A DNA stretch of 64,000 nt, taken from NCBI GenBank assembly GCA_965603125.1, contig CBFDBU010000011.1:1-64000 (forward strand), in the 5' to 3' direction. Numbering within the stretch: the first letter of the stretch is position 1; the number at the start of each line of letters is the position of its first letter. Source of the DNA: JAJRTA01 sp965603125. GTDB taxonomy: Bacteria; Zixibacteria; MSB-5A5; GN15; FEB-12. Position numbers and translations under genes: made by a program. A model generated the notes under the pieces. The model did no database searches. It was given only the letters and a program-made list of their open reading frames with translations, and was not told where the DNA came from. This document shows, piece after piece, positions 16,787 to 25,374 of this stretch.

Positions 16787-19785
16787 TCTTGTTGACTCTC
16801 CTCATCCCGAATCTGTTCGTAGACCTGTTTGAGCAGGTGCTGGCCGACGATGTCCTGAAATTTCTTTTCGTTCATGAACTTTGCGGTTATCTCCTCGTTC
16901 TGTTCCATCCGGTCGATAAAGAGGCCCTCCAGCGCCTTCAGGAACACGTAACCGAAGTTCTCCATCGTGTTGGCGAGCGCCGCTTGGCGCAGGTCGGTGT
17001 CGGCCACAGCATCTCCCAGGATGGAATCAAGGAAGAGCTGGTCAGCAGGTTTGAACTCGGTGCCGAATCTCTCATTGAGGATATCAATCAGTTTGGACAG
17101 TTCGATCTCATCTCCCCGGGCGATGCCTGTACCTACGGAAGTTGGCCCGGATACTGGTTCCTGCTTGCCGGTTTCCAACTTGATTAATCCCTCGCCAATC
17201 TTCTGGAGGCGGTAGTACTTAAGCGCCACCTCGTCGTCGAAATTGTAGACCGGCCCTCGGTCACCTCTCGGTAATTTAGTGAGCAAGAATCGAATGTAGG
17301 AGTATAGTTTTTCCAAGTCCGAGTCCTGGAAGGGGATTACCTGCGCCATAAACGAGTACAGATTCCGGAAGGCGACAAGCGTCTTGCGGAATTCCTCCCG
17401 GACCTCCTCTTCAAGCTCGTTGTATCGACCCACAGCCGGATCGATGCAGGCATTCATCCGGGCGTGATCTGCGGTTGTTTGGCTGCGTTTCGGCTTATAG
17501 AAGACCTTGCAGAATTCCTCGACCTCGGCCTTGTAGTAGACCTGGTGTGCGTCTAACTTAGCCTGGAGTTCGTAGAGTTGTCTTGCGTCGGCCCGCTCGC
17601 CGATGAGTGTCTGCTCGTAGTAGGGCTGGAACGCCGCCAGGATTTCATCCGGTTCGTTGACGAAATCTAGGACGAACGTGTTTTCTTTGCCGGGATGGGT
17701 GCGGTTCAGGCGCGAGAGTGTCTGCACGGCCTGAATGCCTGCCAGCCGCTTGTCTACATACATAGTATGAAGAAGCGGCTGGTCAAAGCCTGTCTGATAC
17801 TTCTCGGCCACGAGAAGCACCTGATATTCGTCCGTGCCGAACCGCTCCGGCAGCTCCTTCTCTCGAATGCCCTTGTTCATTCCGACTTCGGTGTATTCGA
17901 CATTCGGCGCGTCCGGGTCAATAACCCTACCGGAGAAAGCAACCAGCGTCTTAATTCCTGTGTAACCTTTTTCGGCGATGTACTTGTCAAATGCCTGCTT
18001 ATACCGGACAGCATGGAGGCGACTGGAGGTGACCACCATCGCCTTGGCTTTTCCGCCAATCTTGTGCATGGTGAAGTGGCGGAAATGTTCGACCATTACC
18101 TCGGTCTTTTGCGCGATGTTGTGAGGGTGCAAGCTCATGAACCGTGCAAGCGCCCGGGCAGCCTTACGCTTGTCCACCCTGGGATCATTCTCAATAGATT
18201 TGATCAGCCGGTAGTAGGTTTTGTACGTAGTGTAGTTATTGAGCACGTCGAGGATGAAGCCTTCTTCGATGGCTTGCCGCATGCTATAAAGGTGAAAGGG
18301 AAGAGGCTTGCCGTCCGCGCCAGGAGTGCCGAACACCTCCAACGTCTTGTACTTGGGTGTCGCGGTGAAGGCGAAGAAGCTGATATTGGACTGGTGGCCG
18401 CGCTTGGCCATGGTCTTGAGGATTTCCTCTTCGTAGTCGGGCAGCCCTTCCTCCTCGGCCTTCGCCCTGGCCTCTTCTTTGATTGCCGCTCCTGCGAGCA
18501 CACCCTTGAGTTCGGTCGCCGTCTCGCCGCCCTGGGAGCTGTGCGCCTCATCAACCAGCACCGCATATCGGCGCGTGGGTAAATCGCCCATTTTCTCGGT
18601 GACGAAGGGAAACTTCTGTAACGTCGTGATCACGATCGGCACCCCGGACCCAAGGGCCTCGGCCAATTGGGTCGAGTTTATGTCAATCTTCTGAACAACA
18701 CCCTGTTTGTGTTCAAACTGATAGATTGTGTTTTGAAGCTGTTGGTCAAGTACGACCCTATCGGTCACCACGATGATCGAGTCGTAGATCTTCTCATCCT
18801 GGTCATCATAGAGACTCGCCAACCTGTGAGCCAACCACGCGATTGAGTTCGACTTCCCGCTGCCAGCTGAGTGCTGGACAAGGTAATTGGTTCCGGTGCC
18901 GCGTTCGCGCGCATCAGCCACGAGTTCCCTTACGCAATCAAGCTGGTGATAGCGCGGAAAGATCATCGTCTCACGCTTAACATTCTTGCTTCCGAGTCTC
19001 TTCTCGTCGGTCTGGAGATGAATGAACCGCGCAAGAATATCGAGGAAACTGTGCCGTTCTAACACATCTTCCCACAGATAAGCTGTCTTGCAACCATGCG
19101 GATTCTCGGGATTGCCGGCTCCGCCACCGTAGCCCCTGTTGAAGGGCAGGAATCTCGTGTTCCGGCCAGAAAGACGCGTGGTCATGTAGACCTCGTCAGT
19201 GTCCACGGCGAAATGAACGAGGGAACGTTTCTTGAACTGGAAGATCAGATCAGACGGATCACGGTCGTTCTTGTACTGCGTCACCGCATGCCGCCAGGTC
19301 TGGGCGGTCATGGGATTCTTGAGTTCCAGCGTGGCGACAGGAATGCCGTTCAGGGCGAGGGTCACATCGAGAGTGTTGCCATGCTTGGCCGAGTAGCGCA
19401 GCTGGCGTGTGATCGTGAGCCGGTTGGCCACATAGAGTTTCTGGGTGTCTGGGTTCATCCCGCTTGCAGGTGCGAAGTAGGCCACGCGGAACAGCTTGCC
19501 AAAGCACTTGAATCCGTGTCGCAGGACGGAGAGACAGCCTTCGTGCTCGGAGTTGAGTGCCCGGCATAGGTCGTCAAGCAGAGTCTCTTCAGCATTCTCC
19601 TTTTGAAGGTCGGCGAGGTACTCCCACTCCTTGGGTTGAGTCTCCCGGATAAAAGCCAGCACCTCCTGCGGGAACAGGCAACGCTCCGGGTCGAAAGTGT
19701 CGTGATCGCATCTCACGTAACCACCTGTTGTCGTCAGGTGGTGTTCAATGGCAGTCTCGAATGCCCTCTCGTTTGTCTGCGTCAT
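16783..19785 (-). CDS. hsdR: Type I restriction endonuclease subunit R
   Basis: The protein has 1000 residues. The N-terminal PD-(D/E)XK nuclease core shows NTLDVTLALNGIPVATLELK (Asp, then ExK). Superfamily-2 helicase motifs follow: Walker A in HSAGSGKS (about 304), DEAH in LVDEAHSSQ (about 413), FTATP (about 475), and motif VI in QTLSRLNRTHPGK (about 695). HsdR translocates DNA and cuts unmethylated DNA with HsdM and HsdS. It is separated from hsdM and hsdS by two toxin-antitoxin modules but is coupled to them (ATGA overlap with the PIN gene). The length is normal and no defects are seen. Confidence 0.93.
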   Translation of the reverse strand: MTQTNERAFETAIEHHLTTTGGYVRCDHDTFDPERCLFPQEVLAFIRETQPKEWEYLADLQKENAEETLLDDLCRALNSEHEGCLSVLRHGFKCFGKLFRVAYFAPASGMNPDTQKLYVANRLTITRQLRYSAKHGNTLDVTLALNGIPVATLELKNPMTAQTWRHAVTQYKNDRDPSDLIFQFKKRSLVHFAVDTDEVYMTTRLSGRNTRFLPFNRGYGGGAGNPENPHGCKTAYLWEDVLERHSFLDILARFIHLQTDEKRLGSKNVKRETMIFPRYHQLDCVRELVADARERGTGTNYLVQHSAGSGKSNSIAWLAHRLASLYDDQDEKIYDSIIVVTDRVVLDQQLQNTIYQFEHKQGVVQKIDINSTQLAEALGSGVPIVITTLQKFPFVTEKMGDLPTRRYAVLVDEAHSSQGGETATELKGVLAGAAIKEEARAKAEEEGLPDYEEEILKTMAKRGHQSNISFFAFTATPKYKTLEVFGTPGADGKPLPFHLYSMRQAIEEGFILDVLNNYTTYKTYYRLIKSIENDPRVDKRKAARALARFMSLHPHNIAQKTEVMVEHFRHFTMHKIGGKAKAMVVTSSRLHAVRYKQAFDKYIAEKGYTGIKTLVAFSGRVIDPDAPNVEYTEVGMNKGIREKELPERFGTDEYQVLLVAEKYQTGFDQPLLHTMYVDKRLAGIQAVQTLSRLNRTHPGKENTFVLDFVNEPDEILAAFQPYYEQTLIGERADARQLYELQAKLDAHQVYYKAEVEEFCKVFYKPKRSQTTADHARMNACIDPAVGRYNELEEEVREEFRKTLVAFRNLYSFMAQVIPFQDSDLEKLYSYIRFLLTKLPRGDRGPVYNFDDEVALKYYRLQKIGEGLIKLETGKQEPVSGPTSVGTGIARGDEIELSKLIDILNERFGTEFKPADQLFLDSILGDAVADTDLRQAALANTMENFGYVFLKALEGLFIDRMEQNEEITAKFMNEKKFQDIVGQHLLKQVYEQIRDEESQQE

Positions 19786-20276
19786 TTGCTTGGTCCCAAG
19801 ACGAAGCGGGCTCGCTCGTGTCGGAGCATCTCATAGGGTGTCATGACCTTTATTCCAAGGCCAATGCAAACATTCGGGATTTTGATCTTCTTTGTTGAAG
19901 GCGATGCAATCTCGTGGGTCACGACAGTGTCTCCGTGAGCCAGGGCGTGGGCCACCAGGTAGTAGTCGGCAACCTGAAGGAATGTACTCACAGCAACAGG
20001 TTCGTAGTTTTGGCTCGTCGCCCATTCACTGGCTGAACCAAGGGCAGGCAAAATTGCAGAATCGGGTTTCAGGAAGAAACTCGAACCGCGTTGCACAGCC
20101 CAAATTGCAAGATCATCCTCGCCCGCCTCTATCTCATCACCAACCTTTTCGATACTAAAAACCCGTTTCGCTGTGTTGTTCACGGCAAGCCATTCCCAAA
20201 AAGCCGGACAGAAATCGAGGCCATAATGGAGGTTCTTTGCCTGAATAAACACATTGGCATCAAGTAGGTAAGCCAT
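19782..20276 (-). CDS. PIN-like toxin of the DUF4411 family
   Basis: The protein has 164 residues. It begins MAYLLDANVFIQAKNLHYG, the PIN first motif with a catalytic Asp. Internal acidic residues (IEAGEDDLAIWA) and DYYLVAHALAHGDTVVTHE fit the remaining metal ligands of DUF4411 PIN-like RNases. It overlaps the preceding XRE-ImmA gene by TGATG. DUF4411 proteins are often paired with such COG2856-type partners, which supports a toxin-antitoxin reading. Confidence 0.8.
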   Translation of the reverse strand: MAYLLDANVFIQAKNLHYGLDFCPAFWEWLAVNNTAKRVFSIEKVGDEIEAGEDDLAIWAVQRGSSFFLKPDSAILPALGSASEWATSQNYEPVAVSTFLQVADYYLVAHALAHGDTVVTHEIASPSTKKIKIPNVCIGLGIKVMTPYEMLRHERARFVLGPSK

Positions 20277-21418
20277 CAGAGCACCCCCAGGCTATGGCCA
20301 AGTTCGTGGAACGTCGCAAGTTTTGAGAAGCCGAGCAAACGGAAGGCGTCGCGATGTAATGTCTGACCCTCCAGTGTGCTGATGACAAGTGCGCGGGCAA
20401 ATCGCTTGCTCACTCGAGCAGCTTGTGTCCAATAGAAGTTGCCGCCGCTACCTTTTGGAATCGCCCGCAGCCGTTCCACTTCCGCGAAGAAGGCATCCCA
20501 GAGTACCTCGCGGGTGATGCCGCCTACGTCATGGATACGCCGTAGAATGACGAGCGTGCTCACCTTGAAAAGCCGCGCCAGACGGCTGACCTCGTCATCT
20601 AACTCATCACTCTGTCGATACTCCTGCCTAATCACCGAAAGGGGCACCAAGAGCTCTGCGGCAACCTGGTCGCACCACTTCTCGACATGATGTGACGGTG
20701 AAGTAACAGGCCCCACGTCGGAGAGCGCGGATTCACCGACCCAAAGATGAGCCAGTTCATGCGCGAGTGTGAACATTTGAGCGGATTTCGTGTCAGAACC
20801 ATTTATGAACACGAGCGGTGCAAACTCATCCACAAGCGCAAAACCTCTGAATTCTTCCGGGTCCAGTTTGCGCCGATTGTTGCTTCCTACAACTCCGCTT
20901 ACCATCACCATCACGCCAAAGTTGTCCGTCTGCTCAACGAAGCGGCGCAGAGCTTCGGTCCACGTGGGTAGTCGTCGTCTCTCTTCAATATCAAACCTCA
21001 ATGAATGCCGAATGGCTGCGGCAACTGTGACAATGTCACTTGACGGATCAGCGGACCCGACGAATGAAAGCGGCTCTTCTCCTACGGATCGAGCGAAATC
21101 GTGATACCACTCCTGACGCTGTTGGCAGATGTAAATAGTGTCAAGCAGATCCGGGCTGGGGTGGCCAATATACTCGTTACCGATGGTACGGAAGTCGGGA
21201 ATAGGGACGGTCTCGACTGGCGGTTCCGGGAGAAACAGGTAACCGACAGGCAAACGAGTGGCCTTGGCAAAGCTTTCGAGTTGTTTGAGAGTCGGATTAA
21301 CCTCACCTCGCTCCCAGAGTTCAAGTTTAGGAAACTTCTTGGCAAGGCCACCTATGGTTTGTCTGGAACGTTCGCATGCCCAGCGCAGCAATTCAGGTTT
21401 GACATCGACACGTATCAC
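20276..21418 (-). CDS. XRE-ImmA/IrrE (COG2856-type) antitoxin-protease, partner of the PIN gene
   Basis: The protein has 380 residues. The N-terminal 65 residues form an XRE-like helix-turn-helix with an LFLPEPP linker. The zinc peptidase motif HELAH is at 220-224, with a further Glu in VEKWCDQVAAELLVP. The C-terminal region is helical. ImmA/IrrE peptidases cleave or relieve DNA-bound repressors; in the DUF4411 pair this protein is thought to control the PIN toxin. It follows the darG gene after 96 bp. Confidence 0.8.
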   Translation of the reverse strand: MIRVDVKPELLRWACERSRQTIGGLAKKFPKLELWERGEVNPTLKQLESFAKATRLPVGYLFLPEPPVETVPIPDFRTIGNEYIGHPSPDLLDTIYICQQRQEWYHDFARSVGEEPLSFVGSADPSSDIVTVAAAIRHSLRFDIEERRRLPTWTEALRRFVEQTDNFGVMVMVSGVVGSNNRRKLDPEEFRGFALVDEFAPLVFINGSDTKSAQMFTLAHELAHLWVGESALSDVGPVTSPSHHVEKWCDQVAAELLVPLSVIRQEYRQSDELDDEVSRLARLFKVSTLVILRRIHDVGGITREVLWDAFFAEVERLRAIPKGSGGNFYWTQAARVSKRFARALVISTLEGQTLHRDAFRLLGFSKLATFHELGHSLGVL

Positions 21419-21514
21419 GTGGTCTCCTTTTTCACGCCGATCTCGCCTGCCACAGCCGCCGTATTGGGGTGGTGCGCAATCACCGTCGCGATCCCCGTTC
21501 TACAATAGCCTCCG

Positions 21515-22567
21515 TCATCGACCCTTTTCCGATTCTGATACCCAGCCTTTGTCGGCCAGACGCCTCCATGCGACGTGGATATGTTCTTGACGAAACATCC
21601 GCTTTCGGTCATTCCAACTGTGAACCTGTCGCACCGCCTCATCAGACGTCCGCGCAGGGTTGTCCGTGTGCTTTGCGACCCAATGAACTGACGATAGAAG
21701 CTCCATGCCATAAGGCGTTTCAAAGCCTTCAATCAATTCTGCCACTTGTCCCAGACGTGTTCGACTCTCTTGTTGTGTTTCCAGAAATTCGCCGGCTTTT
21801 TGGGAAGCACCGGGAAGCAGCTCGATCTCCACGTCCGGTTTCTGTGTGTCGCCGTAACCTTGGGTGAAATGCCCTTCCATTATTTCCAGAACCTTGTTCA
21901 AGTTGTGCGCATAGGGTCCATAAAGGCCCGGCTCGTACTTCAGCCGCAGATTTTCACCCGCCTCCTGAAGGAAGTACCCGAGCTTCTGAATCTCGAGCAG
22001 TGTCAGACGATAGGCCATTTCCTTGTACTGCGCTATGAGTGTGATGAACAGCGCTCGGGCCACGGTCATCTTAGGGCGTTGCGTCCGTATCGGCATGGCT
22101 TTGGCTTCCGGCGCTCCGTGAGGCTCAAATAGCAGCACCCTAACTTCGGGAAGCGATGAAAAGGCCTTCTCGATCATTGGACGGACAACGCTCCAACTCA
22201 GACCACCAAGACCGCAGCCCAGCGGTGGGATAGCGACGGACGACACCTTCAACTTCCCAACCTCTTCAATTAGTGCTCTTAACCCTGATTCAATATCCTC
22301 CAACCGCGATTTGCCGCGCCAATGCCGTTTGGTGGGGAAGTTGATAATGTATTTGGGGTTTAGCATGGCGCCGGTTTCGAATACGAACATCTTTCCGGGG
22401 TGCACTTCTTCCGCTCGGCACGCGCGTTCATACACCTTGAAGTTGTCGGGGAAGGCCTTCTTGAACTGAAGGGCGATGCCCTTGCCCATATAACCGAGAC
22501 AATTCACCGTGTTGACCAATGCCTCTGCTTCGGCTCTGAGAATGTTGCCTTTGGCAATCTCTATCAT
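21515..22567 (-). CDS. darG: DarG-like macrodomain antitoxin (ADP-ribosyl-DNA hydrolase)
   Basis: The protein has 350 residues. Residues 1-150 are a macrodomain of the DarG/TARG1 type: NTVNCLGYMGKGIALQFKKA and the loop PPLGCGLGGLSW. The C-terminal half (about 165-350; YRLTLLEIQKLGYFLQEAGE, YGPYAHNLNKVL) matches the DarG C-terminal domain that binds and blocks DarT. It removes ADP-ribose from thymidine in DNA. The darT gene lies 14 bp upstream, in the usual toxin-then-antitoxin order. Confidence 0.9.
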   Translation of the reverse strand: MIEIAKGNILRAEAEALVNTVNCLGYMGKGIALQFKKAFPDNFKVYERACRAEEVHPGKMFVFETGAMLNPKYIINFPTKRHWRGKSRLEDIESGLRALIEEVGKLKVSSVAIPPLGCGLGGLSWSVVRPMIEKAFSSLPEVRVLLFEPHGAPEAKAMPIRTQRPKMTVARALFITLIAQYKEMAYRLTLLEIQKLGYFLQEAGENLRLKYEPGLYGPYAHNLNKVLEIMEGHFTQGYGDTQKPDVEIELLPGASQKAGEFLETQQESRTRLGQVAELIEGFETPYGMELLSSVHWVAKHTDNPARTSDEAVRQVHSWNDRKRMFRQEHIHVAWRRLADKGWVSESEKGR

Positions 22568-22580
22568 GGTGACGCCTCCT

Positions 22581-23231
22581 CTATGAATAATAATACCATT
22601 CCGGCCTTACCCGCACAGGGCGGTGCAAGCTAGGCGGGAACTGGCTCATAATAGCTTCAACGTTTATTTTCATCCGGTCGGAGACAGTAGCGATCTCCTC
22701 AATCAGTTCCCAATCACAAGACCGGTGCACAAGGAATTCGGCCTGTTTGCGACGCTGGCGGTCCATGTCATTCACGTTGTCAGCCCAGTACCGCTCGTAG
22801 ACCATATCCCAATCGACCTTGTCCAGGTCAGCTAGGTCATCATACCAATCCGTATATGCTGCAATGCCGTGCCCATCCGAGAATACAAAGCCGGCTCCGC
22901 TGTTCGCTACGGCCTGGGCCGTGGACACTACGTAGATCAATGGCTCCTGGCCCTCATTGTAGCCAGCAACCTGTCCGGTCTTGAGTTGAAGGAGCATCGG
23001 CGAAAGATACCCAAAGTAGAACGCTACGTAATCGTGAACAACCCCACACGGCCCGCACCCGATTTCTCTGATGTGGCGTTCTGATTGTATGTCCACGTTG
23101 TGAATCCTCTTGTACTGCAGCCCGTCATCGGGTGTGTGGATCGGTGCGTGCAAGCCGCCGCGCTGGAGGCACACGGGGAGGCTGTCCACGTGCATAAAGC
23201 GGAATATCGGCGTTGGATTCGGCACCGCCAT
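22581..23231 (-). CDS. darT: DarT-like DNA ADP-ribosyltransferase toxin
   Basis: The start is the ATG at 23231, which overlaps the hsdS stop (TGATG). The protein has 216 residues. N-terminal IFRFMHVDSLPVCLQRGGLH matches the NAD-binding start of the DarT (DUF4433) family. QAEFLVHRSCDW holds the expected catalytic Glu (165). DarT modifies thymidines in single-stranded DNA and can halt phage replication. Both catalytic regions are intact, so activity is likely and would need the adjacent DarG. Confidence 0.9.
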   Translation of the reverse strand: MAVPNPTPIFRFMHVDSLPVCLQRGGLHAPIHTPDDGLQYKRIHNVDIQSERHIREIGCGPCGVVHDYVAFYFGYLSPMLLQLKTGQVAGYNEGQEPLIYVVSTAQAVANSGAGFVFSDGHGIAAYTDWYDDLADLDKVDWDMVYERYWADNVNDMDRQRRKQAEFLVHRSCDWELIEEIATVSDRMKINVEAIMSQFPPSLHRPVRVRPEWYYYS

Positions 23232-24523
23232 CACGCGACCTCCTTGCGAACGTCGATCTTGCCTGTCACCGCCGCCGAGATCAGCGCCGTGCGGTATTCA
23301 CGCAGCTTCTCGATGCTGACACCGACCATCGCAATCAGCGCGTCAATCTGGCGAGTCTCGCAGTCGAGATGTTCGACTATTCTGTCTTGCTCGTCGCGTG
23401 GTGGGAATCCGAAGCGGTAGACGCGCAGCTTCTCAGCTGTCAAGTGCGGAATCGTGTTGGGGTTACCATAGGCCAGGAACACACCACTGTGGGCAGCTGC
23501 TCGCATGACGTAGTAGAAGAAACGCGGCAGGTCTCGCCCGCTCCGAGGCCGAACGCGGTGAATCGCCTTCTGAAAGGCACACACCGGCAGTTCGCCACGC
23601 CAGATTGCTGCTCGGCCGACTTCGCCGCCCTCGCAAACAAGCAGGTCTCCCGCCGCCAACGTGAAGCGGCTGTACTCGCCTGGGGCAATATCCATCTCCG
23701 GCAAGTTCTCTATATTCACGCGGTTCCACTGGACATCGACATTCCGCAGGTACGGTAAGAGGTGCTCGCCCGTGATACGCTTCGCATCGAGCATCTTTCC
23801 CAACTCGACGCTGTATCTCGCGTAAAGCGGAGGAGTATCCCAATGCTTCGGTATCTGGCCCAGCCATTCGATGCCGGAGTCCTTCATCGGGGCGTTGGGA
23901 TTGAGGCCCTTGGTGACGGCGTGGTTGATGAGGGCGGATCGCTTCTCCTGGAGTAACTCGATCTGCCGCTGTTTCTTCTCGATCAGCGTATCGATTCGCC
24001 CCGTCTCGCGGTCGAGGAATGCAGCAATGGCGTGTTGTTCAGCCTTAGGGGGAAGGAGCACTGCCAGATTACCAATGAAATCCCAGTTGGCGCGAGGCAT
24101 CTTTGCCCCATAGGTGGACGAATCAACGACAGTGATAACGTCTGGATTGAGGAGGTAATTGAGGAGAAACCGCTGCTGAACGGCTTTCGGGCGAAGGACG
24201 AGTAGTTCTCCCGTGCAGATGCCGTCTGCGTTTGCGGCATGGACTTTCGCCAAGTACGGCCGGAGTTTGCCGAAGAGCACATCACCACGTCTGTGGAGGT
24301 TCGCCTGCCCCTCGCTTGACATCTCACCGTTTGGGGCGGTTCGCTTCCCCGTCCAGGACTCAATGTGTTCCAGGCCGGTGTACGGCAGATCGGACTCGCA
24401 ACCGTCGACTTTTTGATTGATAAGCACGGAACTGTACTTCAAGCGATGTACGTCCCAATCCTCTGGCACATCGCCCAACCATTCCACGCCGGAAGGCTTG
24501 TATTTCGGATACGGTCGCCTCAT
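23231..24523 (-). CDS. hsdS: Type I restriction-modification specificity subunit S
   Basis: The protein has 430 residues in two half-repeats. Each starts with a SGxEWLGxxPxxWD motif (about residues 12 and 218), then a target-recognition domain, then a helical spacer (IDTLIEKKQRQIELLQEK; IDALIAMVGVSIEKLREY). The protein ends with the usual RTALISAAVTGKIDVR. It sets the bipartite DNA target of the methylase and nuclease. It overlaps the HEPN gene upstream and darT downstream by four bases or fewer. Confidence 0.92.
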   Translation of the reverse strand: MRRPYPKYKPSGVEWLGDVPEDWDVHRLKYSSVLINQKVDGCESDLPYTGLEHIESWTGKRTAPNGEMSSEGQANLHRRGDVLFGKLRPYLAKVHAANADGICTGELLVLRPKAVQQRFLLNYLLNPDVITVVDSSTYGAKMPRANWDFIGNLAVLLPPKAEQHAIAAFLDRETGRIDTLIEKKQRQIELLQEKRSALINHAVTKGLNPNAPMKDSGIEWLGQIPKHWDTPPLYARYSVELGKMLDAKRITGEHLLPYLRNVDVQWNRVNIENLPEMDIAPGEYSRFTLAAGDLLVCEGGEVGRAAIWRGELPVCAFQKAIHRVRPRSGRDLPRFFYYVMRAAAHSGVFLAYGNPNTIPHLTAEKLRVYRFGFPPRDEQDRIVEHLDCETRQIDALIAMVGVSIEKLREYRTALISAAVTGKIDVRKEVA

Positions 24524-25374
24524 TTGTCGCTTCTCCTGCGTGGCTTAGCCTTGGCCTTGTCCTTCTTTACGGCCTTCACTTTCCGAGTGCCCTTTTTCGA
24601 GTGTTGTTTCTTTGTGCCTTCTTTGATTGACTTGTTGATGATCAGATCAGCAGCAGAAACCACATTAGAAACCAGTTCAATTGCTTCATTCACATCTTTA
24701 TGACTGATACTTCTTGACTTGTTGCGAGCTTTCTTGCTTTGGGATAAATCACCTTCGTGGGCTATTTGATTGCGTCGCTTGGCTATTATTGTTACCTGAC
24801 TCTTGAGCTTCTTAGGATCAGTCTTCATCTGTTTAGCAATAGAATCCCAGAACGAATTGACTCCAATAAGCTGAAGTGAATCAGCTATCTTATCTGGGGT
24901 TTGAAGGGACTGATAAGAAAGCTTGCGATCTATGGCAATTCTCAACGCCTGATTTGTGCGTTTATACTTTTGTCCTGCCATGAAATCGGATACAAGAATT
25001 TTTTCGTTGAGTAAGCGATTGGAGGGATCGCAGGCTTTTGAGTGTTGAACAACATGACGAATGATCTTAGCGTGAAAATATGCATCCATTGCTGATAGCG
25101 TCATAACGAATGAAGCTCGCAATAGGTCATCAAGAGCCTCAGATGAGAAATATTCACTATCGAGTTTACTGTCATCTCGAAGAACGAGGATCATGTCTTT
25201 ACTATCAATTCGTTCGATTTTGTGTCTTATAGGCCAGTGCATGAGCTTCTTGAAACTGTTACCCCAGTCTTGTCGAGTTCTTCGTTTCCTATGGTCAGTG
25301 AGCCCCCTGGCAAGTATCTGGATGTACTTAGCCCGTTCGATAGCTCTGTGAAAAGTTTCCTTAGCGCCGTTCAT
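24520..25374 (-). CDS. HEPN-domain protein (RiboL-PSP-HEPN type) between hsdM and hsdS
   Basis: The protein has 284 residues. The HEPN RxxxxH motif is RNQIAH (Arg201, His206), preceded by helices starting LLRASFVMTLSAMDAYFHAK. The C-terminal 50 residues are extremely Lys/Arg-rich (KKGTRKVKAVKKDKAKAK), suggesting nucleic-acid binding. HEPN proteins are typically RNases used in defence. It overlaps both hsdM and hsdS by four bases, so it is made in step with the methylase. Its AT-rich codons differ from its neighbours. Confidence 0.75.
   Translation of the reverse strand: MNGAKETFHRAIERAKYIQILARGLTDHRKRRTRQDWGNSFKKLMHWPIRHKIERIDSKDMILVLRDDSKLDSEYFSSEALDDLLRASFVMTLSAMDAYFHAKIIRHVVQHSKACDPSNRLLNEKILVSDFMAGQKYKRTNQALRIAIDRKLSYQSLQTPDKIADSLQLIGVNSFWDSIAKQMKTDPKKLKSQVTIIAKRRNQIAHEGDLSQSKKARNKSRSISHKDVNEAIELVSNVVSAADLIINKSIKEGTKKQHSKKGTRKVKAVKKDKAKAKPRRRSDK

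Noticed and set aside
17695..18582. 295-codon plus-strand frame
   Set aside because: Opposite the helicase part of hsdR, with no domain or ribosome site.
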